This document shows, piece after piece, positions 34,678 through 44,428 of a stretch of 64,000 bases of DNA (position 1 is the first letter of the stretch; each line of letters opens with the position of its first letter). The translations under genes and the position numbers were made by a program. The stretch is taken from positions 1-64,000 of the forward strand of contig JAOAAJ010000081.1 in the NCBI GenBank assembly GCA_026418935.1, given 5' to 3'. The stretch is from Caloramator sp. (GTDB taxonomy: Bacteria > Bacillota > Clostridia > Clostridiales > Caloramatoraceae). The notes beneath the pieces are model-generated. The model was given only the letters and a program-made list of their open reading frames with translations. It was not told the DNA's origin and ran no database searches.

Positions 34678-36033
34678 ATGAATTTAGCAAGGACAAGACT
34701 TGGTGAATCCGCGATAAAAGAAGCTGTAAAGTATATTTTAAAGGACCCAGAAAAAAACATACCTAAAATAATAAAATGGGGAGAAAAGATAGCAATAAGA
34801 GAACAGGACAAAAAATATATCGCTAACATTAAAAAGTATCTCGATGACCCAAACAGCAACTGGTATAAGTACACATACAAGCTATTAACAGAACTACATC
34901 CAAACGTAAGAGAAAGAGTAGGAATAAATTATTTCTTAAATGCAACTATGTTTGGCATTCCAGTTCAGCTTGAAAACGAGAAAAAATACGATTGCAACAT
35001 ACCTTGGGCAATACTTATAGACCCAACATCTGCTTGTAACCTTAAGTGTAAAGGGTGCTGGGCAGGTGAGTACAAGCCTTGGAATCTTTCCTTTGAAGAT
35101 TTAGACAGAGTTGTTACAGAAGGAAAGGAACTTGGAATATATATGTATATATTCTCAGGTGGGGAACCACTTATGAGAAAGGATGATATAATAAAACTTT
35201 GCGAAAAGCATAATGAGTGTGCTTTCCTATCCTTTACAAACGGTACATTAGTAGATGAAGAATTTGCTGAAAAAATGCAAAGAGTTGGAAACTTTGCACT
35301 TGCATTTAGTGTTGAAGGATTTAGAGAAGAAACAGATATGAGGCGTGGTGAGGGCTGCTTTGACGCTGTTATGAAAGCAATGGATATATTAAGAGACTAT
35401 GGATGTGTATTTGGTTTTTCAACCTGCTATCATAGATATAACACAGAAGTTGTTGCTTCTAAAGAATATATAGATTTGATGGTTCAAAAGGGTTGTAGAT
35501 TTGGATGGTATTTTACCTACGTTCCAGTTGGAAGAGATAGCGATGTAAACTTTATGGCAACAATAGAGCAAAGAGAATATATGTATAGAAGAATAAATGA
35601 AATTAGAGCTACAGAACCAATATTTGTACTTGATTTTTGGAATGATGGAGAATTTTCAAATGGATGTATTGCTGGTGGAAGAAGATATTTCCACATTAAT
35701 GCAAATGGAGATTGCGAACCATGTGCATTTATACACTATTCTAATATGAACATAAAGGAACACAGCCTATTAGAAGTTCTACAGTCTCCATTGTTTATGG
35801 CATATAGAAGAAATCAACCTTTTAACGACAACCTACTAAGACCTTGCCCAATGATAGATAATCCAGATGCTCTAAGAAAAATGGTAAAAGAATCTGGTGC
35901 CTTATCAACTCAAGTTAATGATGATGAAACAATTGATGAACTTGCAGATAAGCTCCAAGAATATGCAAAGGCTTGGGGTGAAAAAGCAGATAAAATTATG
36001 ATAGCAAAGAAAAATATGTCAAAGGGTGCATAA
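34678..36033 (+). CDS. Radical SAM protein with C-terminal SPASM-like region
   Basis: CNLKCKGCWAGEY (CxxxCxxC), SGGEPL; C-terminal cysteines (FSNGCIAGG...GDCEPCAFIHYSN...RPCPMIDNP). Confidence 0.92.
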   Translation: MNLARTRLGESAIKEAVKYILKDPEKNIPKIIKWGEKIAIREQDKKYIANIKKYLDDPNSNWYKYTYKLLTELHPNVRERVGINYFLNATMFGIPVQLENEKKYDCNIPWAILIDPTSACNLKCKGCWAGEYKPWNLSFEDLDRVVTEGKELGIYMYIFSGGEPLMRKDDIIKLCEKHNECAFLSFTNGTLVDEEFAEKMQRVGNFALAFSVEGFREETDMRRGEGCFDAVMKAMDILRDYGCVFGFSTCYHRYNTEVVASKEYIDLMVQKGCRFGWYFTYVPVGRDSDVNFMATIEQREYMYRRINEIRATEPIFVLDFWNDGEFSNGCIAGGRRYFHINANGDCEPCAFIHYSNMNIKEHSLLEVLQSPLFMAYRRNQPFNDNLLRPCPMIDNPDALRKMVKESGALSTQVNDDETIDELADKLQEYAKAWGEKADKIMIAKKNMSKGA

Positions 36034-36037
36034 TTTA

Positions 36038-36073
36038 AAAAGTGCTGTAGATAAATTTCCTACAGCACTTTTC
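36038..36073. terminator. Bidirectional terminator between convergent genes
   Basis: AAAAGTGCTGTAG-ataaattt-CCTACAGCACTTTTC. Confidence 0.85.
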
Positions 36074-36075
36074 TT

Positions 36076-37218
36076 CTATTTAAAAACTCTTTTTAAAATC
36101 CAAGGTCTTTTTATATTTATTGCCTTCTTAGGACAAAGTTCGTGACAGCAAAAACATCTTATACACTTTTTATAGTCTATACTTGGAACCTTATCCCCCA
36201 TCTTAAGTGCCTTAGGTGGACAGCTCTCAATACATACTCCACACTTTACACAAATATCCTTTGAAAACTCCGGTCTTGGTGAAAGATAAAAGGTTAAAAA
36301 ATCTTCTACTCTCTTTGGAACTCTTCCTCTAAAGAAGTTCACACTTCTAATCCTTGGAACTTTAAAATTAGAAACATATTTATCTAAATCTTCACCTACT
36401 ATATCAACTGTTTCAATACCACCCTTTATTATCTTTCTCTCTAAACTTCTTTTTAATGTTGGAACATCATCAACCTTAAGGCCCATAAGATGTGCTCCAC
36501 ATACATCAAGTTCATAGGGGTTTTCTGATGCTAAAAGAAGCCCTACATTTTTAGGAACACCCGCGGTTGGTCCATCCCCCTCCATAGCAACAATACCGTC
36601 AATTATCGAAAAGGATGGTTTAACTGTCTCGCATATATCAACAAGTAGGTTTGAAAAATCATATATCTCAGGCATCTTAAAGTGATATTCAACCTTCAAA
36701 ACTCCTGGTATCATCCCAAATAAGACCTTAACAGCACCAGTATAAACAGCCATACTATGGGTTTTTAACTTTGAAATAGTAATTATCCTGTCACACTTAA
36801 AGGGCGGGTTAATCATTGTTAAAACTCTTGATATACAACCATCTGGTGTTTTGTAATCACTATATGAACAGTCGTAATTTAGCTCTGCTCCACTATTTTT
36901 AGCAGCCTCCTCTATTCCACATACCTTATAGAATCCCTTTAATATCTTTTCATTGTAGGGACCTCCTGGGCTATCGCCAATTATAACTCTGCAGCCATTT
37001 TCAACAAGCCTTTTACTAACAGCTTCAATAACCATAGGGTGTGTTGTTGCTGCCTCATCAGGATGTTTTTTTATTACCAAATTTATCTTTAAAAAAACCG
37101 TCTCTCCCTTTTTAGCTATTTTATCTATTCCACCATAGAGCTTAATCATCTCATCCACTGCTCTATATACATTTTCCCTTTCATAGTCACTACATTTTAC
37201 AGAATATACAGTACTCAT
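36076..37218 (-). CDS. DUF362 domain-containing protein with C-terminal 4Fe-4S ferredoxin domain
   Basis: DUF362-like N-terminus; CVKCGVCIESCPPKAL and CIRCFCCHELCPKKAI. Confidence 0.92.
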   Translation of the reverse strand: MSTVYSVKCSDYERENVYRAVDEMIKLYGGIDKIAKKGETVFLKINLVIKKHPDEAATTHPMVIEAVSKRLVENGCRVIIGDSPGGPYNEKILKGFYKVCGIEEAAKNSGAELNYDCSYSDYKTPDGCISRVLTMINPPFKCDRIITISKLKTHSMAVYTGAVKVLFGMIPGVLKVEYHFKMPEIYDFSNLLVDICETVKPSFSIIDGIVAMEGDGPTAGVPKNVGLLLASENPYELDVCGAHLMGLKVDDVPTLKRSLERKIIKGGIETVDIVGEDLDKYVSNFKVPRIRSVNFFRGRVPKRVEDFLTFYLSPRPEFSKDICVKCGVCIESCPPKALKMGDKVPSIDYKKCIRCFCCHELCPKKAINIKRPWILKRVFK

Positions 37219-37281
37219 TTTATCACCTCAATACATATTTTTTTAATTTCTATCTATTCTAAATATAAAGGAGGTTTTACT

Positions 37282-38301
37282 ATGCTTTTTTATCCAAAGC
37301 GAGCCTTTTTTGAACCTAAAACCCTTGATTATCCAACAGGAAAATTTATATACAATAAACTTAAAGAGCTCAATATACCCATTTTTGTAGAAAATAAACC
37401 CGTAAGCTTTGAAAAGGATTTTGAAGATATAAAAGAATATTATGCCTATGCCAAAAGTTCACTTGTAGTATCTATTAAAAAAAGTATGAAACTTGATAGC
37501 TGCAAACCTTCTGCAGATTACCAATTCCCACTTGTTACAGGATGTCCTGCAAGTTGTCAATACTGCTATTTACAGTCTAACCCAAATATAAAACCCTTTG
37601 CAAGAGTATATGCAAATGTTGAAGAAATTTTACAAAACAACGAAAAATATATAAATCAAAACAAACCCAAAATCACATCCTTCGAGCTTGCAAGTACGAG
37701 TGATCCTTTATCTGTTGAACATTTAACTGGTTCTGTTAAAAAGGCTATTGAGTTTTTTTCAGAACAAGAATACGGAAGATTAAGGCTTGTTACAAAATTT
37801 GCTTATGTTGACACCCTTCTTAACATAGAACATAAAAGGCATACAAAAATTAGATTTAGCATAAATTCAAAGTATGTAATAGATAAATTTGAATTTAATG
37901 TAAGTCCATTAAAGGAAAGATTAGAGGCCGCACAAAAGGTTTATGATGCTGGGTATCCTTTAGGTTTTATAATTGCACCTATATACTATTATGAAAACTA
38001 CAAAGAGGAATATGCAGAACTTCTTGATATGCTAAGGGAAAGGATAAAAGACCCTGATAGTGCAGAAATAACCTTTGAACTTATTCAGCATAGATTTACA
38101 ACAAAAGCTATGGATACGATATTAGCACGTTTTCCAAACACAGAAATAGACTTTTCAATGGAAAACAGACAACAAAAATGGGGTCCCTATGGCGTTTATA
38201 AATATGTATATAAAAAGGACATAGCAACTAATATAAAGGAATTTATGATATCAGAGATAAAAAGAAGATTTCCAAAGGCAGAGGTGGAATACTTTACATA
38301 A
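37282..38301 (+). CDS. splB: Spore photoproduct lyase
   Basis: YPKRAFFEPKTLDYPTGKFIYNKL...; VTGCPASCQYCYLQSNPNIKPFARVYAN. Confidence 0.94.
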   Translation: MLFYPKRAFFEPKTLDYPTGKFIYNKLKELNIPIFVENKPVSFEKDFEDIKEYYAYAKSSLVVSIKKSMKLDSCKPSADYQFPLVTGCPASCQYCYLQSNPNIKPFARVYANVEEILQNNEKYINQNKPKITSFELASTSDPLSVEHLTGSVKKAIEFFSEQEYGRLRLVTKFAYVDTLLNIEHKRHTKIRFSINSKYVIDKFEFNVSPLKERLEAAQKVYDAGYPLGFIIAPIYYYENYKEEYAELLDMLRERIKDPDSAEITFELIQHRFTTKAMDTILARFPNTEIDFSMENRQQKWGPYGVYKYVYKKDIATNIKEFMISEIKRRFPKAEVEYFT

Positions 38302-38303
38302 CT

Positions 38304-38375
38304 AAAGTGCCACCCAGGTGAAATGTGACATTGAAACAATTTGGATTAATTCACATTTCACCTGGGTGGCACTTT
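38304..38375. terminator. 25-bp perfect inverted repeat, probable terminator between splB and tRNA-Ser
   Basis: AAAGTGCCACCCAGGTGAAATGTGA (38304-38328), 22-nt spacer, TCACATTTCACCTGGGTGGCACTTT (38351-38375), then TTT. Confidence 0.75.
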
Positions 38376-38377
38376 TT

Positions 38378-38468
<91 letters not shown>

Positions 38469-38477
38469 ATATTTAAT

Positions 38478-38552
38478 TGGTGACCCCTAGGGGATTCGAA
38501 CCCCTGTTACCACCGTGAAAGGGTGGTGTCTTAACCACTTGACCAAGGGGCC
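38478..38552 (-). tRNA. tRNA-Glu(UUC), CCA encoded
   Basis: GGCCCCTTGGTCAAGTGGTTAAGACACCACCCTTTCACGGTGGTAACAGGGGTTCGAATCCCCTAGGGGTCACCA; anticodon TTC. Confidence 0.96.
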
Positions 38553-38824
38553 ATCTCTCTGGCACAGAAAATAATATACCATCTTATTAGACAAAAGTCA
38601 ACATATTTTTTTATTTTTTTGTTATAAATAATACTCCTAAATTTAAACAAGGATTTATTTAATTTACTTTTTCAAAGATAACATAAATTATAATAAATTC
38701 TTTTTAAAATATCCATAAGTTCTTTTTATTTATTAACTTTTTTTAATTTGAATAAAAAATTTTAAGGTTATAAAATCTAATTATAATTTTCTATAGATTT
38801 TAAAGTTTTAAAGCAGGTGTTAAA

Positions 38825-39421
38825 ATGAAGCAATTTATAAATACCCTTTATTTTTTATCAGGAAGGATATATGTTCCAACCTATCTTTTAGGAAGAAAAA
38901 ATATACTTCTACATATTAGCGACACACCATCAAATATCTATCCTTCAATAATTAAGCTGACCAAAAAAATTACTCCAAAATATATAGTACATACTGGGGA
39001 TATTGTTGATAATATAAAATTAGAACTATATCCTAATAGACAGAGTGAATATACAAATTACGCCTCTATGTTTATAAATGAATTAGTTAAATATACAAGT
39101 AATAGTCTTATCATAGTTCCAGGTAATCACGATAATATAGATGTTATTAAAAACTTAGACAAAGTAAATATAGTTGAAGAAGGCAATTCTATTTCAATAG
39201 AAAATTTAAGTTTAGGAGTATCTCATACGATAAATAATCTACCAAAACACAAATGTGATTTTTATTTATATGGACACGATAAAAGCCAAGATACAAAAAA
39301 TCATCTTAATGGAATTAATTCAATTAATATAATTGATATCTCAACAAAGGAAGTTTTCCATCTTAAATATCCTTTAGGAACTGATAATTATAGGTTACTT
39401 AGAACAAAGATAGGAATATAA
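38825..39421 (+). CDS. Divergent metallophosphoesterase-like protein
   Basis: HISDTPSN, HTGDIVDN, VPGNHDN, YGHDKS; motif order matches calcineurin-like phosphoesterases but some His ligands are substituted. Confidence 0.75.
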   Translation: MKQFINTLYFLSGRIYVPTYLLGRKNILLHISDTPSNIYPSIIKLTKKITPKYIVHTGDIVDNIKLELYPNRQSEYTNYASMFINELVKYTSNSLIIVPGNHDNIDVIKNLDKVNIVEEGNSISIENLSLGVSHTINNLPKHKCDFYLYGHDKSQDTKNHLNGINSINIIDISTKEVFHLKYPLGTDNYRLLRTKIGI

Positions 39422-39437
39422 CTGGGGGGGAAATTTA

Positions 39438-40439
39438 ATGCTTTCACTTTTTAGATTAGGTCCTAAGATGATAGTTATAGGAAGTCAAAGTCCTAACGAG
39501 CTATTAGAAGAATTTCATAAAAATTATAATTCGGTAAAAACTGATGTTATCGATGCCTTGAATTCATCTTACGAAAATTCAACTATTGTATTTTTAACAG
39601 AACCAAATAAAAAGATAGCACATATAAAGGATATTATTGCTACAATTTATGTAAATATGCCATCTGATGAATTTTATAACACTCTTATAAATAAAAAAAT
39701 ATGTACTAAAATTAATGACATAAGAACTGCTCCTGGAATAATAGTTATGCGAACTCAAGGAGACAAGGATAAAATAATAAGCTCTGTTGCATACGAATAT
39801 CAAGCAAAGATGCTACCTATTTTTGATAGTTTAGATAATGGAGAGTCAAATCAAACTATAATACTATTTACAGATAAACCTCTTAACAGCAAGTTAACTA
39901 TAAATTCCTTTGACTCAACTACACTACTTGTAGATGAAAATATAAATGTTGTTTCATCTAAATTAAGAAACCAAGCCCTTAGATTTTTAAACGAAGGATT
40001 AGTTGATAGACCTTGGTATGAACTAAGCATACGTATTTATGATAGATACAGCAAATATGATATGCATTATAAAAGATTATCCATTGCACTTGATAACTTA
40101 GATGTTGGGTTTATTTTGGGTGAAATGTGGACAAAAGATACTCCAAGATTTTTACTATCTGTTTTAGTCTATCAAATAAAGCTTTTTACTCTTCTTCCTC
40201 CAACTGAAATTAAAAAGATATTACTTGGGCTTGAATATGCAAATGATGGTACAAGAATTGTAGATTTTGATTTAATCTATAAAAATAAAAAAATTGATTG
40301 GACAGAGGTTAAGGTGAACAATTTAGAACGCAAAAATCTTGGAATGATGTTTAGGGAGGAAATTTTAAAAAGTCTATCAGAAAATCAAAAACAAAAGTTA
40401 GTAAATCTTGAAAACATTATTCTAAATACAAGGGAGTAG
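39438..40439 (+). CDS. Hypothetical protein, family not recognised
   Basis: 333-aa ORF, GGGGGG RBS just upstream, 16 nt after the preceding CDS. Confidence 0.8.
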   Translation: MLSLFRLGPKMIVIGSQSPNELLEEFHKNYNSVKTDVIDALNSSYENSTIVFLTEPNKKIAHIKDIIATIYVNMPSDEFYNTLINKKICTKINDIRTAPGIIVMRTQGDKDKIISSVAYEYQAKMLPIFDSLDNGESNQTIILFTDKPLNSKLTINSFDSTTLLVDENINVVSSKLRNQALRFLNEGLVDRPWYELSIRIYDRYSKYDMHYKRLSIALDNLDVGFILGEMWTKDTPRFLLSVLVYQIKLFTLLPPTEIKKILLGLEYANDGTRIVDFDLIYKNKKIDWTEVKVNNLERKNLGMMFREEILKSLSENQKQKLVNLENIILNTRE

Positions 40440-40455
40440 ACTTTATCTACTCCCT
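40431..40455. terminator. Bidirectional terminator hairpin overlapping both convergent stop codons
   Basis: AGGGAGTAGA-CTTTA-TCTACTCCCT contains the TAG stop of each convergent CDS. Confidence 0.75.
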
Positions 40456-41289
40456 TAGTATTAACTCCTCTATTGCTTTTGCTACTCCATCATTATCATT
40501 TGTATCTGTTACATAGGCTGCAATTTCTTTTAGCTCCTCCTCTGCATTTCCCATTGCTATAGGAAAACCTGCAAATTCAAACATTGTTTTATCATTTTCA
40601 TTATCCCCAAAACAAACTATCTCTTTTCTATCTATATCAAAAAATTCAGCAAGCCTTCTTAGTGCTCTTCCCTTTGATACTTCTTTATCCATTATCTCAA
40701 AATTGTTCATATATGATGAAAAGATTGCAACATCCATATTTTCTTTAATAAACTTTTTTAATTCCTGAAGCTTTTCTACTTCATCCTCAAGTGCCATTAC
40801 TACAACCTTTAAAAAATTCTCTCCTTCTTTTTCAACAATATCCTCAAGACTATCAACTATCTGTATGTTTATTCTTTCATCCTCTGGAACTATTTCATTC
40901 CATTTTGAATAGTTTAAGGATGAATGTATAAGCCTTTCTGAATATATAGTATCTGTCGTATATATATGTGGATAAAATCCCCATTCTCTCGTAACCCTTA
41001 TTATATCCAATAAGGTTTCTTTTTTTATGTATTTTTCGTATATAACCTCATTCCTATCCTTTTCACGAATATATGCACCATTTGACGCTATAATAGGTGC
41101 CTTTGTACCTATTATTCTTGCATAGGATTTTGCAGAGGTGAAAATCCTACCTGTACAGATAACAAGCTTAATTCCCTTTTCCGAAGCCCTTCTTAGTACA
41201 TCTTTAGTATATTCAGTTACCTGTTTTTGGCTGTTTAAAAGTGTTCCATCCATATCCATTGCTATTAATTTGTATTTCAAAGCTATCAT
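40447..41289 (-). CDS. Cof-type HAD family hydrolase
   Basis: AMDMDGTLLNSQKQVTEYT; GDNENDKTMFEFAGFPIAMGNAEEELK. Confidence 0.94.
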   Translation of the reverse strand: MIALKYKLIAMDMDGTLLNSQKQVTEYTKDVLRRASEKGIKLVICTGRIFTSAKSYARIIGTKAPIIASNGAYIREKDRNEVIYEKYIKKETLLDIIRVTREWGFYPHIYTTDTIYSERLIHSSLNYSKWNEIVPEDERINIQIVDSLEDIVEKEGENFLKVVVMALEDEVEKLQELKKFIKENMDVAIFSSYMNNFEIMDKEVSKGRALRRLAEFFDIDRKEIVCFGDNENDKTMFEFAGFPIAMGNAEEELKEIAAYVTDTNDNDGVAKAIEELILRE

Positions 41290-41378
41290 CCTTTCGCAAA
41301 TATTCCCTAAAAATTATACTATAAAATAGTATAAATATAAAATAAAAACTTAAACCTTTTTTAAAAATTAAGGACAGG

Positions 41379-42056
41379 CTATTTTAGCCCGTCCTCAAGA
41401 TACTTCCACTCTACTATATCTCCATCCTTTAAAATATACGAACCTGCACCTACAGAAGGCTTTACTCCATTTACATAATAGCACCATCCACTATTTTCAC
41501 CATAATCCCTTTCCTTTAATCCAGCAATTGATGAAAAGTAAATGTTTCCTCCTGTTCCCTTTGCCCTATAGGATATCTTGTTATCTATAAGCACCTTTAA
41601 TGTAACATCTCCTGCAGATTTAGAATTAATATCAACATATCCTTTATACAATACTTTATTATTTACTGTATCGATTATATAAAAGTTTGGTTTTAATGAG
41701 GTAGATTTATTATCCTTTGAAGCATCGCTATTATTTTGTGTTTTATTTTTACTCTCCCCATTATTATTTACATTCGTTGTGCTATTTTTACTACCTTCCT
41801 TTTTAATTTCACTTGTTTTATTCTGTTCTCTTTTTTCAACTGCGTTACTACTTTCTTTATTTTGTTCCTTTTCACTATTTTCTTTTATTTCCTGTTTATT
41901 TTGTTCCTTCTTCTCAACCTTGTTTTCCTCTTTATTATTTACCACAACATTATCTACTGCTGATTTTTGAATCTTATTTTGTAAACTGCCTGCAAAGGTT
42001 ATTGCTGTAACTGATAAAACAAGCATTACTACAATTAGCAGCAACTTTTTTTTCAT
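41379..42056 (-). CDS. Secreted DUF4430 (transcobalamin C-terminal-like) protein with Lys/Glu/Asn-rich linker
   Basis: Signal peptide MKKKLLLIVVMLVLSVTAITFA, low-complexity linker, C-terminal IYFSSIAGLKERDYGENSGWCYYVNGVKPSVGAGSYILKDGDIVEWKYLED. Confidence 0.85.
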   Translation of the reverse strand: MKKKLLLIVVMLVLSVTAITFAGSLQNKIQKSAVDNVVVNNKEENKVEKKEQNKQEIKENSEKEQNKESSNAVEKREQNKTSEIKKEGSKNSTTNVNNNGESKNKTQNNSDASKDNKSTSLKPNFYIIDTVNNKVLYKGYVDINSKSAGDVTLKVLIDNKISYRAKGTGGNIYFSSIAGLKERDYGENSGWCYYVNGVKPSVGAGSYILKDGDIVEWKYLEDGLK

Positions 42057-42067
42057 AATACTGCCTC

Positions 42068-44428
42068 CTAAGCTCTTTTTTGCTTTTTAATTAATACAAA
42101 GCCTATAGCTATCATTAAAACTGCTAATGCTACTGCTGTATTTGCATCAAACATCTCACCTGTTTTTGGAAGTAGTTTCTTTACTTCCTCCTCACCTTTA
42201 TAATCATATACCTTTAGCTTGCTCGCATCTACATTATTCTGGAAGAAATTATACTTTCCTACCCTTTTAAACTCTCTAATTGCAATAAGTGCTCTTAAGG
42301 CTTGTTCTGTAGCCATATAATCAGCCTTCTTGTTTAACTCGTGAGCAAATTGCCCTCCTGCAACTCTAAAGCTTAAAAGTGCAGAATATAAATCTCCATT
42401 TGTCTTTGTAAACTTAACTCCCTCTATATTTTCTCCAACTGCAGTAAGTCCTAATATTACAAAGGAAATTGTTTCACTAAAGGTTCCAAAGCTATCTGGT
42501 ATATATCCAGAATTTAACTGAATTTTTGATAGGCTGTCAACTGCTTTTGCTACTGCTTCCTTTACCTTATCATTTGACATATAAGGTGAAAGTGCCGCAA
42601 GAGCAATACCTGTAATATCTGGATTTATTCCCATTTCAGCATTTAAAGTCCATCCATATAGTTCTTTACCATTTCTATTAACTGTAACTGCCTTATCAAG
42701 TATAAACTCTACAAGTTTTTCCCTTGTTATTTTATAGTTTGACTTATCTGAAGTATAGTCTAATGCAAGAAGTGCAAAAATTGCATCGTTTATAAGGAAT
42801 TTATCTATACTTCTCTTATTATAAAGTTCCTCCATTAGGTTGTAACCTGCAAAATTATATGGGCTATATCCAGCTGCTGTTAATGTAAGTATTAACTTTT
42901 CTATGTCTGTATTTGTATATTCATCTATTCCATAGGATTTAAGTTCCTTTGCTGCTTCCTCAATTAGCTTTTCATCTACCCTTTTTCCCATCTTTGAAAG
43001 GCTCAAAAATACCCACATATCTAATTGGTTCTTTTCAATATAACTTAATGTTAAATTTAAATCATCTTCAATATTCTTCTTTATTAGATTGTTATTCTTT
43101 GAAACAACTTCAGTATATGCACTATCCCTAAAATCTAAACTTGGGCTATTTACTCCATCAATATTAAATACACCCTCATCCTTAACAACAGTTGGTAATT
43201 TATCCACATTATAACCACTTATTCTATAGCTGTGGCTTCCTTTTTCTAATCCTTCTAAGCTTATTTGACCATTTTCATCTGTTATATAGTTCTTTTCATC
43301 TATTGTTACAATTGCACCACCAATTGGAGTTGTTACTTCCTTATTTTGATACCAGTCAAAATAAGTATAAGCAAATTGAATTTTAAAAGGTTTATTTGGC
43401 TCTACAATCTCTGGAATAAACTTTATAGTATTTGCATAGGTTGTTGTAAAATCTCCATAGAAAACAACTATCTCATCACCATCGTTTGGAATGTATGAGT
43501 CTATACCAACCATTGGAGTTTCTATTTTATTTTTGCTTTTTATATAATACATCCATCCGTCATATCCACCAAATTTACCAGCCTTTAAACCGTTTATTTC
43601 TTCAACATATTTTCCCCATTGACTCTCTGCAATCTTATATGAAATTCCATTATTATTGAGTAATTTTTCTAAACCTGAAAGAGCCGTTAAGCCTTCTACT
43701 TCACCTTTTACTATTGTATCAAGTAGTCCCTCTACTCTTACTGTAAATTTTGGCTTTCTTATTTCAAATTTAATAGTATCTGCTACTATATTAGGAATTT
43801 CACTTCCCTCTTTAAAATCATAAAATTTTAGTTCGTGTACTCCTTCCTTAAGCCCCTGTGGAAGTTCTATTCTGTTTTCTTTAACCTCAACAATCTTTCC
43901 ATCTATTTCAGCTTTAAATCCCTCAATTTTAGTTTTAGTACCATCCCAACCTATATTATTAAATGTAATTGTTAGTGCCTTATTTGGACTTAGCGTTGAA
44001 AAACTAATGTCGTTTGCTAAATATGGTTTTGGATAAAGTCCATAGTATAGTAAAAGTCTATCACCCTTTTTAAGTTCTGTTCCATCAATTGAAGTCATAG
44101 GTATTTCATACTTACCATCTCTTTGAATTACATACATCCAACCTGAAAATCCGCCTAAATCTCCCTCTTTTAATCCATTTATTTCTGAAATGTACTTACC
44201 ATAACTACTATCCTTTAAAGCATAACTTACTCCTCTAAATTTTAAAACTTCATCCATAGCCTCAAGTGCATTTGTCTTATCTGTCTCTCCTTCTGCAATT
44301 ATACCTTGGTTGCTTTGAACTACTACATAAACATTACCTGTGTTTGCCAAAGCCTGCTTAGGGAGTATGGATAAAAATTGTAGTAGAATAAAAATAGAAA
44401 GAACTATTTTTGAAACTGTTTTTTTCAT
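42068..44428 (-). CDS. LPXTG-anchored surface protein: two DUF4430/transcobalamin-like domains plus alpha/alpha-barrel-like region
   Basis: Signal peptide; repeats GKYISEINGLKEGDLGGFSGWMYVIQ...KKGDRLLLYYG and GKYVEEINGLKAGKFGGYDGWMYYIK...NDGDEIVVFYG; helical repeats (DITGIALAALSPY, SETISFVILGLTAVG, ATEQALRALIAI); LPKTG + TM + KKQKRA. Confidence 0.85.
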   Translation of the reverse strand: MKKTVSKIVLSIFILLQFLSILPKQALANTGNVYVVVQSNQGIIAEGETDKTNALEAMDEVLKFRGVSYALKDSSYGKYISEINGLKEGDLGGFSGWMYVIQRDGKYEIPMTSIDGTELKKGDRLLLYYGLYPKPYLANDISFSTLSPNKALTITFNNIGWDGTKTKIEGFKAEIDGKIVEVKENRIELPQGLKEGVHELKFYDFKEGSEIPNIVADTIKFEIRKPKFTVRVEGLLDTIVKGEVEGLTALSGLEKLLNNNGISYKIAESQWGKYVEEINGLKAGKFGGYDGWMYYIKSKNKIETPMVGIDSYIPNDGDEIVVFYGDFTTTYANTIKFIPEIVEPNKPFKIQFAYTYFDWYQNKEVTTPIGGAIVTIDEKNYITDENGQISLEGLEKGSHSYRISGYNVDKLPTVVKDEGVFNIDGVNSPSLDFRDSAYTEVVSKNNNLIKKNIEDDLNLTLSYIEKNQLDMWVFLSLSKMGKRVDEKLIEEAAKELKSYGIDEYTNTDIEKLILTLTAAGYSPYNFAGYNLMEELYNKRSIDKFLINDAIFALLALDYTSDKSNYKITREKLVEFILDKAVTVNRNGKELYGWTLNAEMGINPDITGIALAALSPYMSNDKVKEAVAKAVDSLSKIQLNSGYIPDSFGTFSETISFVILGLTAVGENIEGVKFTKTNGDLYSALLSFRVAGGQFAHELNKKADYMATEQALRALIAIREFKRVGKYNFFQNNVDASKLKVYDYKGEEEVKKLLPKTGEMFDANTAVALAVLMIAIGFVLIKKQKRA

